Assembly: GCF_020165495.1 (NCBI RefSeq)
Contig: NZ_JAIUIE010000001.1
Location: 930,001 to 994,000, forward strand
DNA from: Mesorhizobium sp. BR1-1-16
GTDB taxonomy: Bacteria; Pseudomonadota; Alphaproteobacteria; Rhizobiales; Kaistiaceae
Reading direction: 5' to 3'
Length of the DNA: 64,000 bases
Shown piece after piece: positions 36,538-45,008 of the stretch. The translations under genes were made by a program, and so were the position numbers. The notes under the pieces are model-generated. The model worked only from the letters and a program-made list of their open reading frames with translations, had not been told where the DNA came from and did not search any database. The stretch's first letter is position 1, and every line of letters begins with the position of its first letter.

Positions 36538-37507
36538 TGCGATATCCCTCTGGTTCTGGAGTGGCTTTGCGCCAGTCGTTTTTGAAAGGCTGTTCAGGAT
36601 CGTCGAAGTTCAGCGGCGTCAGATGCCGCTCCGCCTGATGCAATTTCCAATAGAGTTCGCGCAGCTGCATGGTGATCGGGCCGGGTCGATCGTTCGACAG
36701 GATGCGGCCGTTGATGCGCGATGCCGGCATGACGCCGCCGGCCGTCGTGGCACAGAACGCCTCGTCGGCTTCCAGGAAATCTTCCGCGCGCAGCGGTGCG
36801 ACGCGTGCCGGGATGCCGGCAGCCGCGCAGACATCGAGAACGGACTGTCGGGTAATTCCCTCCAGCGCGCCGCGGTCCGGGGTCAGGACTTCTCCGTCGC
36901 GGATCATGAAGACGTTGAAGCCGGGTCCTTCCGTGACGAAGCCATCGGCGTCCAGCAGGATTGCCGTATCGGCGCCCGCATCATGCGCCTCGAAGAGGCC
37001 CTGGGTCAGATCGCCCCAATGGTAGTTCTTGGCCGTTGGATCGATCGATTGCGGCGGAATGCGCTGCGTGCTGGCGATCCAGATATGCGCGCCTCTCGCC
37101 TGGACATCGAGCGGGATCACGTCGATCCACGGGATGGCGTAGGCCAGGAACGTATTGTCACAGTCTGCCGGCCTGCGTGAACCGGCGATCCTCGGCCGTC
37201 CGCGGGTGCAGACCATCGCCACGTAAGCGTTGCGCAATCCGCTGAGCACCACGCATTGCGCCGCAATCCGAGCTATTTCGTCACGGCCATAGGGCGGGGC
37301 GAGGCGAAAGACCCTCAAGGAACGCTCGAACCGATCGAGATGGTCGGCCAGTCGGAAAAACGCGCCGTCTCGAACATGAACGACGTCATAGGTCACGTCG
37401 GAGCGCGTGAAACCCCAGTCCAGCACCGAGATCTTCGCGTCGGATATCGGCACAAAGTGGCCGTCGCAAAAGGCGGCGCCACGGGAAAAGTCGGGAGTTT
37501 CGGACAT
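36524..37507 (-). CDS. class IV PLP aminotransferase (BCAT / D-amino acid / (R)-amine transaminase type)
   Basis: Fold-type IV aminotransferase of 327 residues. The Schiff-base Lys is in DPTAKNYHWGDL near residue 175. The N-terminal segment GFTRSDVTYDVVHV near 29-42 and FFRLADHLDRFERSL resemble (R)-selective amine transaminases more than branched-chain enzymes. The phosphate-cup segment ADGFVTEGPGFNVF is near 205. The ATG at 37507 has GGAGCAGTG upstream. It is the first gene of the leftward operon, so transamination of the imported compound, or of a product, is the likely step. The exact substrate class is inference. Confidence 0.88.
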   Translation of the reverse strand: MSETPDFSRGAAFCDGHFVPISDAKISVLDWGFTRSDVTYDVVHVRDGAFFRLADHLDRFERSLRVFRLAPPYGRDEIARIAAQCVVLSGLRNAYVAMVCTRGRPRIAGSRRPADCDNTFLAYAIPWIDVIPLDVQARGAHIWIASTQRIPPQSIDPTAKNYHWGDLTQGLFEAHDAGADTAILLDADGFVTEGPGFNVFMIRDGEVLTPDRGALEGITRQSVLDVCAAAGIPARVAPLRAEDFLEADEAFCATTAGGVMPASRINGRILSNDRPGPITMQLRELYWKLHQAERHLTPLNFDDPEQPFKNDWRKATPEPEGYRNEQT

Positions 37508-37570
37508 CACTGCTCCAGATCGGTCGAGACCCCAAGCTGGCGCATCAATTTGCCAAATGCAATAGTGATT

Positions 37571-37582
37571 TTCGTATACGAA
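37571..37582. promoter_or_regulatory. perfect 12-bp palindrome TTCGTATACGAA, candidate operator
   Basis: Lies in the 135-base gap between the divergent aminotransferase/importer operon and the aldo/keto reductase operon, inside an AT-rich stretch. PuuR-like XRE/cupin regulators bind short palindromes in such gaps, and the regulator gene is in the leftward operon. It is close to but distinct from the TGGTATACCA motif found from 40.5 kb onward. Confidence 0.6.
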
Positions 37583-37642
37583 TATTTTCGTTGACGCGAT
37601 TTTCGCGATCGGCCAAGGTCGGCGCAATCTCAGGAGTGACAG

Positions 37643-38641
37643 ATGATCTTCGAAAAGCACCGGCTCGGCAGTTCGTCATGCGTTGTCGCGGAATTGGGAA
37701 TGGGCACCGCGCCCCTGGGCGGGCTCTACACACCCGTTCCCGATGACGTCGCCCTTCAGACCCTTGAAGCGGCCTGGGCGTCCGGCGTGCGTTTTTTCGA
37801 CACCGCGCCACAATATGGCAATGGACTATCCGAGCGACGGCTCGGCGCATTCCTGAAGACCAAGGCGCGCGAGGACTATGTCCTGGCGACCAAGGTCGGT
37901 CGTCTTCTGCGCGTTCCTTCCGAGCCGACCGGCGAGGACGCCTACTACAAGGGGACGCCGCCCGAGCGGCCTGTCTTTGACTTCAGCTATGACGGCGTCA
38001 TGCGCGCCTTCGAGGAAAGCCTGGTCCGCCTTGATGCTGACCGCATCGACATTCTCCACATTCACGACCCCGACGATCACTACGAAGCCGCTCTGAACGG
38101 CGCCTACCGGGCGCTCGACAGCTTGCGGACGCAGGGGCTGATCCGGGCGGTCGGCGCCGGCATGAACCAGAGCGAGATGCTGGCCCGATTTGCGCGGGAC
38201 GGCGTGTTCGACTGTTTCCTGCTCGCGGGCCGATACACGCTGCTGGATCAGGGCGCGCTCGCCGAATTCCTGCCGCTCTGCGAGGAGCGCGGCATCTCGG
38301 TCATCGCCGCGGGGGTCTATAACAGCGGCATCCTGGCCGATCCGCGCGCCAACGCGAAGTTCAACTATGTCGATGCCGACCCGTCGCTGGTTGAACGGGC
38401 CCTTCGCATCGAAGAGGTCTGCCAGCGACACGGCGTTCCTCTCAAGGCCGCAGCCATGCAGTTTGCGGCCGCCCATCCGGCCGTCGCCGCGACACTGACC
38501 GGCGCCCGCACGCCGGAAGAGATCCGGGAGAATGTCGCCCTCTATTCCGTCGTCATTCCGCCGGACCTCTGGGGGGATCTGCTGGCCGATGGCCTCATCG
38601 CCGCGTCCGCGCCGATCCCCGCAGCCGCGGCGCTCGGCTGA
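37643..38641 (+). CDS. aldo/keto reductase (D-threo-aldose/L-fucose dehydrogenase-like)
   Basis: A 332-residue aldo/keto reductase. The catalytic residues are in RFFDTAPQYGNGLSE (Asp, Tyr) near 50-64, LATKVGRLL (Lys) near 80, and ILHIHDPDD (His) near 137. The GLSERRLG and PVFDFSYDGV segments are typical of the fucose/D-threo-aldose 1-dehydrogenase subfamily, which oxidises a sugar C1 to a lactone. CAGGAG precedes the ATG. The neighbouring FucU-type mutarotase gene 81 bases downstream supports a sugar-related role. Confidence 0.9.
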   Translation: MIFEKHRLGSSSCVVAELGMGTAPLGGLYTPVPDDVALQTLEAAWASGVRFFDTAPQYGNGLSERRLGAFLKTKAREDYVLATKVGRLLRVPSEPTGEDAYYKGTPPERPVFDFSYDGVMRAFEESLVRLDADRIDILHIHDPDDHYEAALNGAYRALDSLRTQGLIRAVGAGMNQSEMLARFARDGVFDCFLLAGRYTLLDQGALAEFLPLCEERGISVIAAGVYNSGILADPRANAKFNYVDADPSLVERALRIEEVCQRHGVPLKAAAMQFAAAHPAVAATLTGARTPEEIRENVALYSVVIPPDLWGDLLADGLIAASAPIPAAAALG

Positions 38642-38722
38642 GTTCGACGCGCGCTCGACCCTTTCATTGCCAACTGGGCCGAAGACGCCCAGTCCCTTCA
38701 TTCCATCCGATGGAGCTTCCCG

Positions 38723-39166
38723 ATGTTGATCGGCCTCGATCCTGTCCTGACGCCCGAATTGCTGTCGCATCTGCGTGCCATGGGGCATGGCGATGAAATC
38801 GTCATCGCCGATGGCAGCTTCCCGGCGACCACCGTGGCCAAGCGCCTCGTTCGGCTCGATGGCGTCGGCCTCCGCCGGGTGCTGCGCGCCATCCTGGCGG
38901 TTTTGCCGATCGACGAGTCCGAGCCGGACCCGGTCCTTGGCATGGAAGTCATCGGCAACCCCGACGAACGCGTTCCCATGCATGCCGAGATCAGCGCCGC
39001 AGCAGCGCTTGCGGATGATCGCGTCAAACTACAACTGCTGGAGCGCCACGCTTTCTATCGCCGCGCCAGCGAAGCATTTGCCGTTGTGGCAACCGGCGAA
39101 ACGGCATTCTATGGCAATGTCATCGTTCGCAAGGGCACGATCGATCGCCCCGTCATTCATGGCTGA
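38723..39166 (+). CDS. RbsD/FucU-family sugar mutarotase
   Basis: A 147-residue FucU-type protein. These enzymes interconvert alpha and beta anomers of fucose or ribose. The family start LIGLDPVLTPELLSHLRAMG, the early active-site segment GDEIVIADGSFPA with conserved His/Asp residues, and the C-terminal FAVVATGETAFYGNVIVRKG (Tyr-Gly-Asn) are all present. A GGAGC site precedes the ATG. Placement between a sugar-type aldo/keto reductase and a D-amino-acid-dehydrogenase-like gene suggests that the pathway substrate carries a sugar moiety; this is inference. Confidence 0.93.
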   Translation: MLIGLDPVLTPELLSHLRAMGHGDEIVIADGSFPATTVAKRLVRLDGVGLRRVLRAILAVLPIDESEPDPVLGMEVIGNPDERVPMHAEISAAAALADDRVKLQLLERHAFYRRASEAFAVVATGETAFYGNVIVRKGTIDRPVIHG

Positions 39167-39250
39167 CGCTTCCAACTGCATGGCAAGCGATACAGGCTGC
39201 GTCGCGCCTGTTTCATTTGCACATGGCCTTCATGCGCAATCGAGGCGGCA

Positions 39251-40504
39251 ATGCGAGTATTGATCCTTGGCGGGGGGGTGATCGGCGTAACGTCCGCCTA
39301 TTATCTCGCGGAAGCCGGACACGAGGTGACCGTGCTCGACCGCCAGGCGGGCCCTGGCCTCGAAACCAGCTTCGCCAACGCCGGCGAAATCTCGCCAGGC
39401 TATTCATCGCCCTGGGCGGCACCCGGCATTCCGCAGAAGGCGGTCCGCTGGCTGCTCATGAAGCACGCTCCGCTGGTGCTGCGGCCGAAGCTTGATCCGG
39501 CGATGGCGGCCTGGCTGGTGCAGATGTTGCGCAACTGTACGGCGGGCCGCTACGCGGTGAACAAGAGCCGCATGGTCCGCCTCGCCGAATATAGCCGTGA
39601 CAAGTTGATCGAGCTTCGTGCGGCGACGGGCATCCAATATGACGAGCGGATGCAGGGAACGCTGCAGCTCTTCCGCACGCAGAAGCAACTCGACGGCATC
39701 GGCAAGGATGTCGCCGTTCTGCGCGAGGATGGCGTTCCGTTCGAGGTGCTGGATGCCGATGGCTGCATCGCCGCAGAACCGGCGCTCGCCGGCGTCCGGG
39801 GCATGATCGCAGGAGGCCTGCGCCTGCCGAATGACGAGACGGGCGATTGCTACAAGTTCACGGTGGCGCTTGCCGCGCTGGCAGAACATCGCGGCGTCCG
39901 CTTTCGGTATGGCAGCGATATCCGATCCCTGCGCCAGCAGAACGGCGCCATCCTGGGCGTCGAGACTGACCAAGGGCTAGAGAGCGCAGACGTCTATGTC
40001 GCGGCGCTCGGCAGCTATTCATCGCCGCTGCTGAAGCCGCTCGGCCTGTCGGTCCCGGTCTATCCAGTCAAGGGCTACTCGATCACCATTCCGATCATCG
40101 ATGCCGGCCGGGCGCCGATCTCGACCGTGATGGACGAGACCTACAAGGTCGCAATCACGAGGCTCGGCAACCGGATCCGGGTCGGCGGCATGGCCGAGAT
40201 ATCAGGCTTCAGCAAGGACCTGCCACCAGCCCGGCGCACGACGCTGGAGAAGTCGGTGAGCGACCTCTTCCCCGGCAGCGGCGACCTGCAGGCCGCGACG
40301 TTCTGGACGGGCCTTCGCCCGATGACCCCGGACGGCACGCCGGTCATCGGCGCGACCCGCTACCCCAATCTCTATCTGAACACCGGCCACGGTACGCTCG
40401 GCTGGACGATGGCCTGCGGATCCGGTCAGGTCCTGGCAGACCTCGTCAGCGGCAAGCCAGCGGCCATCGACACAAGCGATCTGAGCCTCGACCGCTACGC
40501 TTGA
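39251..40504 (+). CDS. FAD-dependent D-amino acid dehydrogenase-like oxidoreductase (DadA family)
   Basis: A 417-residue DAO/DadA-family flavoprotein. The FAD-binding loop is [15 protein letters not shown] near residues 4-18. A conserved [17 protein letters not shown] segment near 48-64 is typical of DadA, and [18 protein letters not shown] near the end completes the FAD site. DadA oxidatively deaminates D-amino acids; relatives oxidise opines, sarcosine and Amadori products. GAGGCGG precedes the ATG. It closes the rightward arm of the divergent locus. With the importer and aminotransferase, it indicates use of an N-containing compound. Confidence 0.9.
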   Translation: MRVLILGGGVIGVTSAYYLAEAGHEVTVLDRQAGPGLETSFANAGEISPGYSSPWAAPGIPQKAVRWLLMKHAPLVLRPKLDPAMAAWLVQMLRNCTAGRYAVNKSRMVRLAEYSRDKLIELRAATGIQYDERMQGTLQLFRTQKQLDGIGKDVAVLREDGVPFEVLDADGCIAAEPALAGVRGMIAGGLRLPNDETGDCYKFTVALAALAEHRGVRFRYGSDIRSLRQQNGAILGVETDQGLESADVYVAALGSYSSPLLKPLGLSVPVYPVKGYSITIPIIDAGRAPISTVMDETYKVAITRLGNRIRVGGMAEISGFSKDLPPARRTTLEKSVSDLFPGSGDLQAATFWTGLRPMTPDGTPVIGATRYPNLYLNTGHGTLGWTMACGSGQVLADLVSGKPAAIDTSDLSLDRYA

Positions 40505-40570
40505 CGAACCAGACAGGTGAGGAACTCGGAGCGGTCCCCCGGCCATTCCGCATTGCCAAAGTCGGCCACG

Positions 40571-40580
40571 TGGAATACCA
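40571..40580. promoter_or_regulatory. GntR-type operator candidate upstream of xdhA (TGGAATACCA)
   Basis: Matches the TGGTATACCA-like element found before other genes of the 44-61 kb locus; the same 10-mer recurs at 57820, and on the other strand at 46544. It lies 67 bases after the dadA-like stop and 35 bases before the chosen xdhA start, so xdhAB probably has its own promoter. Confidence 0.6.
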
Positions 40581-40614
40581 AGGAAGTACCATAGGCATTC
40601 CGCGGGATATTCCC

Positions 40615-42078
40615 TTGCCGCCCATTCGTTCCCACATCCGTTTCTACCTCAACGATCGCCTCGTCACGCTGTCCGAAGTTGCACCGGATCGGACCTTGCT
40701 CGACTTCCTGCGCCTCGACAGGGTCATGCGGGGAACGAAGGAAGGGTGCGCAGAGGGTGATTGCGGCGCCTGCACCGTGCTGGTCGGGCGGCTCGATGCG
40801 TCCGGATTGATCTATGAGAGCATCAATGCGTGCATCCGTCTGGTCGGCTCGCTGGATGGCTGTCATGTCGTGACCGTCGAGCATCTGGGGCGCACCGACG
40901 GGACGCTGCATCCGGTGCAGCAGGCCATGGTCGACTATCATGGGAGCCAGTGCGGCTTTTGCACGCCCGGGTTCGTGATGTCGCTCTATGGGCTCTGGCT
41001 GACCAATCCAGAACCTTCATTGCCGGAAATCGAAAAGGCGCTGCAAGGCAATCTCTGCCGCTGCACGGGCTATGCGCCCATCGTGCGGGCAGCTGGCGCG
41101 ATTTCCAACTATGGCGAAGCCGCTGCCGATGCGCTCGAGGTCGAACGCAAGACCATGCGCGACAGGCTGCAGGCCCTGCGGGACGGGCATCGGGTCACCG
41201 TGTCTTCCCCGAGGGGGCCGTTCATCATTCCGGCCGATGTCGATGATCTCGCGACTATCCGGCAGGAAATGCCGGATGCCACGCTCATCGCCGGATCGAC
41301 GGATGTCGGCTTGTGGGTGACCAAGTTCATGCGCGACATCGCGCCGGTCATTTTCATACAAGGGCTGATGGACGAAATCACGGTCGATGACGGCGTCATC
41401 CGCATTGGCGCCGGCGTCAGCTACAGCCGCTCGTTCGCCACGATCGCGGAGCACATCCCGCAACTCGTTCCACTCTGGGATCGCATTGGCGGCGGGCAAG
41501 TGCGCAATATGGGCACGATCGGCGGCAATATAGCCAATGGCTCGCCGATCGGCGACACGCCGCCGCCTCTCATCGCGCTCGGCGCAGAACTCACGCTGCG
41601 TAGGGGCAGTACGCGGCGAACGATAAGGCTCGAGGACTTCTTCATCGCCTATGGCCGGCAAGATCTGGTGAAAGGCGAGTTCATCGAGAGCATCGCCGTT
41701 CCCATTCCGCCGCCCGACGTTTTCTTCGCGGCCTACAAGATCAGCAAACGGCGTGACGAGGACATCACAGCCGTGCTCGGCGCCTTCCAGGTGCATGTCG
41801 AGGGCGGTATCGTCCGCGATGCTGTCATCGCTTATGGCGGCATGGCAGCAACGCCCAAACGGGCTCGGGCCGTCGAAGCCGCGCTGATCGGTGCGCCCTG
41901 GACAATCACGGCGATCGAGGCTGCCTTGCCTGCCTTTGAAGAGGACTTCCAGCCTCTGTCGGATTGGCGCGCATCGGCTGAATACCGAATGCTGGTCGCG
42001 AAGAACCTCCTGTCGCGCTTCTTTCTCGAAATGCACGGTGAGCCCGAAGTCAGCATCCAGCGCCACGAGGTCGCCTGA
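40615..42078 (+). CDS. xdhA: xanthine dehydrogenase-type small subunit (2Fe-2S and FAD domains)
   Basis: Electron-transfer subunit of a molybdenum hydroxylase, 487 residues. The plant-ferredoxin-type cluster uses Cys 45, 50, 53 and 73 (GCAEGDCGACTV). The second cluster uses Cys 113, 116, 148 and 150 (QCGFCTPG, NLCRCTGYAPIV). The FAD domain begins near 205 with LIAGSTDVGLWVTK and has GGQVRNMGTIGGNIANGSP. The fused 2Fe-2S/FAD layout is that of bacterial XdhA. I prefer the TTG at 40615 (GGGA 7 bases upstream, downstream of the operator-like site); a TTG at 40501 would overlap the previous gene. Confidence 0.92.
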   Translation: MPPIRSHIRFYLNDRLVTLSEVAPDRTLLDFLRLDRVMRGTKEGCAEGDCGACTVLVGRLDASGLIYESINACIRLVGSLDGCHVVTVEHLGRTDGTLHPVQQAMVDYHGSQCGFCTPGFVMSLYGLWLTNPEPSLPEIEKALQGNLCRCTGYAPIVRAAGAISNYGEAAADALEVERKTMRDRLQALRDGHRVTVSSPRGPFIIPADVDDLATIRQEMPDATLIAGSTDVGLWVTKFMRDIAPVIFIQGLMDEITVDDGVIRIGAGVSYSRSFATIAEHIPQLVPLWDRIGGGQVRNMGTIGGNIANGSPIGDTPPPLIALGAELTLRRGSTRRTIRLEDFFIAYGRQDLVKGEFIESIAVPIPPPDVFFAAYKISKRRDEDITAVLGAFQVHVEGGIVRDAVIAYGGMAATPKRARAVEAALIGAPWTITAIEAALPAFEEDFQPLSDWRASAEYRMLVAKNLLSRFFLEMHGEPEVSIQRHEVA

Positions 42079-44414
42079 TGGACACGCTCGTCGAACGCAA
42101 GTCGATCGTCGGTGGCATGAGCGCGCCTCACCGGCATGATTCCGGCCACAAGCACGTCGCCGGAAGTGCCGACTACATCGACGACATGGTCGAGCCTGCC
42201 GGCACGCTGCACGCCTATCTCGGGCTCTCGACCATTGCCCATGGCGATATCGTCGCAATGGATCTCGATGCCGTCCGTAGCGCGCCTGACGTCGTGGGCG
42301 TGCTGACCTCCGATGATATTCCGGGCGAGGGGGACATCAGCCCATCGCACAAGGATGACGAGCCGGTCTTTGCCGCGCACAAGGTCACCTTCTCGGGTCA
42401 GCCTCTCTTTGTCGTCATCGGTGAGACCCGTGATGCCGCCCGTCGCGCTGCCCGGCTCGCCAAGGTCACCTATCGCGAATTGCCTCCAGCGCTCGACGTC
42501 GCTGCGGCCCGCAATGCTGGCGGTAAACTGGTCACGCCCGGCCTGACGCTGGAGCGAGGCGATGTCGCCTCATCCTTGGCCGATTCGCCGCGCCGCGTCT
42601 CCGGTTCGATCACGATCGGCGGACAGGAGCATTTCTACCTCGAAGGCCAGATCGCGCTCGCCATTCCCGGCGAGGACCACGACATGATCGTGCATTCGAG
42701 CGCGCAGCATCCCGATGAAGTTCAGCGCATGGTGGCGCGCGTGCTCGGCGTGCCGGCCCATGCTGTCACTGTCATGGTGCGGCGCATGGGCGGCGGCTTT
42801 GGCGGCAAGGAATCGCAGAGCAATCTCTTCGCCTGCGTCGTCGCCATCGCGGCACGGACGTTCAAGCGCGCGGTGAAGCTGCGTCCCGATCGCGATGACG
42901 ACATCAAGATGACGGGCAAGCGACATGATTTCGTCGTCGATTATGATGTCGGCTTCGACGAAGCGGGCCGGATCGAAGCTGTCGACGCCGTCTTTGCGGC
43001 GCGCTGCGGCCACTCGGCCGATCTCTCGCGCGGCGTCACCGATCGTGCGCTCACGCATTCCGACAACGCCTATTTCTATCCGGCCGTGCGCGTCCGCTCG
43101 CTGCCGCTTCGCACCAACACTGTCTCGAATACAGCGTTTCGTGGCTATGGCGGACCGCAGGGCATGCTGGCCTGCGAACGCTGGATCGAGGACATCGCCT
43201 ACACGCTTGGCAAGGATCCGCTCGAAATCCGCAAGGCGAATTTCTACGGCGAGACCGAGCGCAACGTCACGCCCTATCACCAGACGATCTCCGACAATAT
43301 CCTTGGGCGGCTGGTGGGCGAACTCGAGGCGAGCGCGGACTATGCGCGCCGCCGCGCCGAAATCCTCGCCTTTAACGAGAAATCACCGATCCTGAAGCGC
43401 GGCATTGCGCTGATACCGCTCAAGTTCGGCATCAGCTTCACCATGCTGGCGCTCAACCAGGCCGGAGCGCTTGTCCATGTCTATCGCGACGGTTCGGTCT
43501 ATCTGAACCATGGCGGGACGGAGATGGGGCAGGGGCTTCACACTAAGATTGCGCAGGTCGTGGCCGACGTCTTCCAGATCGACCTCGATCATGTGAAGGT
43601 TTCGGCGACGTCGACGGACAAGGTCCCGAATGCCTCCTCGACAGCCGCATCCAGCGGCTCTGACCTCAACGGCATGGCGGCCGAAAACGCGGCGCAGCAG
43701 ATCCGCGACCGGCTCATCGCATTCGCCGCGGAGAAATACGGCGTTGCTCCCGGAACCGTCCTGTTCGAGCCGAATGCAGTGGTCGTTGGCGACAAGCGCT
43801 TTTCATGGGCCCAGTTTGCAGAGCAGGCCTATCTCGGCCGTGTCCAGCTCTCGGCCGCCGGCTTCTACAAGACGCCCGGCATCTCCTGGAACCGCGACGC
43901 CGGCAAGGGCCATCCGTTCCTCTATTTCGCCTATGGCGCATCGTGCTCGGAAGTCACCGTCGATACGCTGACCGGCGAATACATGGTCGACCGCGTCGAT
44001 ATCCTCCACGACGTCGGCCGCTCGCTCAATCCCGCGATCGATATCGGTCAGATCGAGGGCGGCTTCATCCAGGGCATGGGCTGGCTCACGACCGAGGAAC
44101 TGTGGTGGGACGCCAAGGGCCAACTGCGCACCCATGCACCGTCGACCTACAAGATCCCCGTCGTTTCCGATGTGCCGAAGGTTTTCAATGTCAGCCTCGC
44201 GGAGTGGTCGGAGAACCACGCGCCAACGATCGGGCGCTCGAAGGCCGTCGGCGAACCGCCCTTCATGCTGGCGCTCTCGGTGTTCGAGGCGCTGGGCATG
44301 GCAGCCGCGAGCGTCGCCGGCTATCGGATTGCGCCGCGCATGGACGCCCCGGCGACGCCCGAGCGTGTCCTGATGACAATCGAACGCCTGAAGCGGGCTG
44401 ATCTCGGCGCCTGA
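42078..44414 (+). CDS. xdhB: xanthine dehydrogenase-type molybdopterin-binding large subunit
   Basis: Catalytic molybdenum subunit of 778 residues, standard for XdhB. The N-terminal DSGHKHVAGSADYIDD is normal. The molybdopterin site shows GGGFGGKESQSN (active-site Glu), NTAFRGYGGPQGM near 355, and GEPPFMLALSVFEAL with the general-base Glu near 730. These match purine-hydroxylating xanthine dehydrogenases better than CO or aldehyde dehydrogenases. The ATG shares a base with the xdhA TGA (TGATG). No XdhC insertion chaperone gene is in the window. The true substrate may be a related N-heterocycle. Confidence 0.93.
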   Translation: MDTLVERKSIVGGMSAPHRHDSGHKHVAGSADYIDDMVEPAGTLHAYLGLSTIAHGDIVAMDLDAVRSAPDVVGVLTSDDIPGEGDISPSHKDDEPVFAAHKVTFSGQPLFVVIGETRDAARRAARLAKVTYRELPPALDVAAARNAGGKLVTPGLTLERGDVASSLADSPRRVSGSITIGGQEHFYLEGQIALAIPGEDHDMIVHSSAQHPDEVQRMVARVLGVPAHAVTVMVRRMGGGFGGKESQSNLFACVVAIAARTFKRAVKLRPDRDDDIKMTGKRHDFVVDYDVGFDEAGRIEAVDAVFAARCGHSADLSRGVTDRALTHSDNAYFYPAVRVRSLPLRTNTVSNTAFRGYGGPQGMLACERWIEDIAYTLGKDPLEIRKANFYGETERNVTPYHQTISDNILGRLVGELEASADYARRRAEILAFNEKSPILKRGIALIPLKFGISFTMLALNQAGALVHVYRDGSVYLNHGGTEMGQGLHTKIAQVVADVFQIDLDHVKVSATSTDKVPNASSTAASSGSDLNGMAAENAAQQIRDRLIAFAAEKYGVAPGTVLFEPNAVVVGDKRFSWAQFAEQAYLGRVQLSAAGFYKTPGISWNRDAGKGHPFLYFAYGASCSEVTVDTLTGEYMVDRVDILHDVGRSLNPAIDIGQIEGGFIQGMGWLTTEELWWDAKGQLRTHAPSTYKIPVVSDVPKVFNVSLAEWSENHAPTIGRSKAVGEPPFMLALSVFEALGMAAASVAGYRIAPRMDAPATPERVLMTIERLKRADLGA

Positions 44415-44420
44415 AGGCGA

Positions 44421-45008
44421 TTACCAGCCGAGCGGCCGGCCGGCCTCGTCCTGGAGCACGCAGCCCGCCGGCGGCACGTTGGTGTCGCTGATTGTCGCGA
44501 GCAGTGCGTTATCAACTGCCGTGGCGTCGTCGATGGCCACGACGAGGCAGTCGATGCCGAGCGGCTGCCATTCGACCGACATCGACTTCCAAAGCGCATG
44601 GGCGGCCGCGCGGAACGGCCGCTCCAGATAGCTGCCCGCCGGATCGGGAGCCGTCATCGTTGCGGCGCTGCGGGTCATGAGAACCAGCTTGCCGCGCCCG
44701 TCGGAGCCGGCGAGGGCGGATTTGTGCCGATTGGCAAGCCAGAACGGCTTGAAAGCCAGCATGGACAATCCGGCCTCGAACGCGCTCCGCTTGAGCTTAG
44801 CCGCGCTGCCGCCAGGAGCGGTGAACGCATCGGCGAAAATCAGGATATCGATGGGTTCCTTGGCAAGGCGTGTGGCCTCCACCTCAAGCTCGCTGTCGAT
44901 GTTCGAACCGGTCACCCTTGCGCCGGCGTTCCGATAGAGGCCGGCCAGCGCCGCGCCGATCGGCGTCGCGATACCGACGATCACGACATGCAGCGGCGCT
45001 CTCACCAC
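44421..45008 (-). CDS. degenerate short SDR-like protein
   Basis: A 195-residue protein with a Rossmann-like start (VVIVGIATPIGAALAGLY), but the normal TGxxxGxG motif reads GIATPIGAA. The DILIFADAFTAPGG segment replaces the NNAG motif, and no YxxxK pair is present in the expected place (SYLERPFRAAA). It therefore looks like a divergent or non-catalytic SDR, perhaps a partner of the SDR encoded just upstream. Start is one of two adjacent GTG codons (45008 or 45005) overlapping the stop of that gene. It belongs to the leftward GntR operon. Confidence 0.72.
   Translation of the reverse strand: MVRAPLHVVIVGIATPIGAALAGLYRNAGARVTGSNIDSELEVEATRLAKEPIDILIFADAFTAPGGSAAKLKRSAFEAGLSMLAFKPFWLANRHKSALAGSDGRGKLVLMTRSAATMTAPDPAGSYLERPFRAAAHALWKSMSVEWQPLGIDCLVVAIDDATAVDNALLATISDTNVPPAGCVLQDEAGRPLGW

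Noticed and set aside
40501-40614. An N-terminal extension of XdhA starting at a TTG overlapping the previous stop codon
   Set aside because: The extra 38 residues are not like XdhA proteins and contain the operator-like TGGAATACCA; a TTG at 40615 with GGGA upstream fits better.
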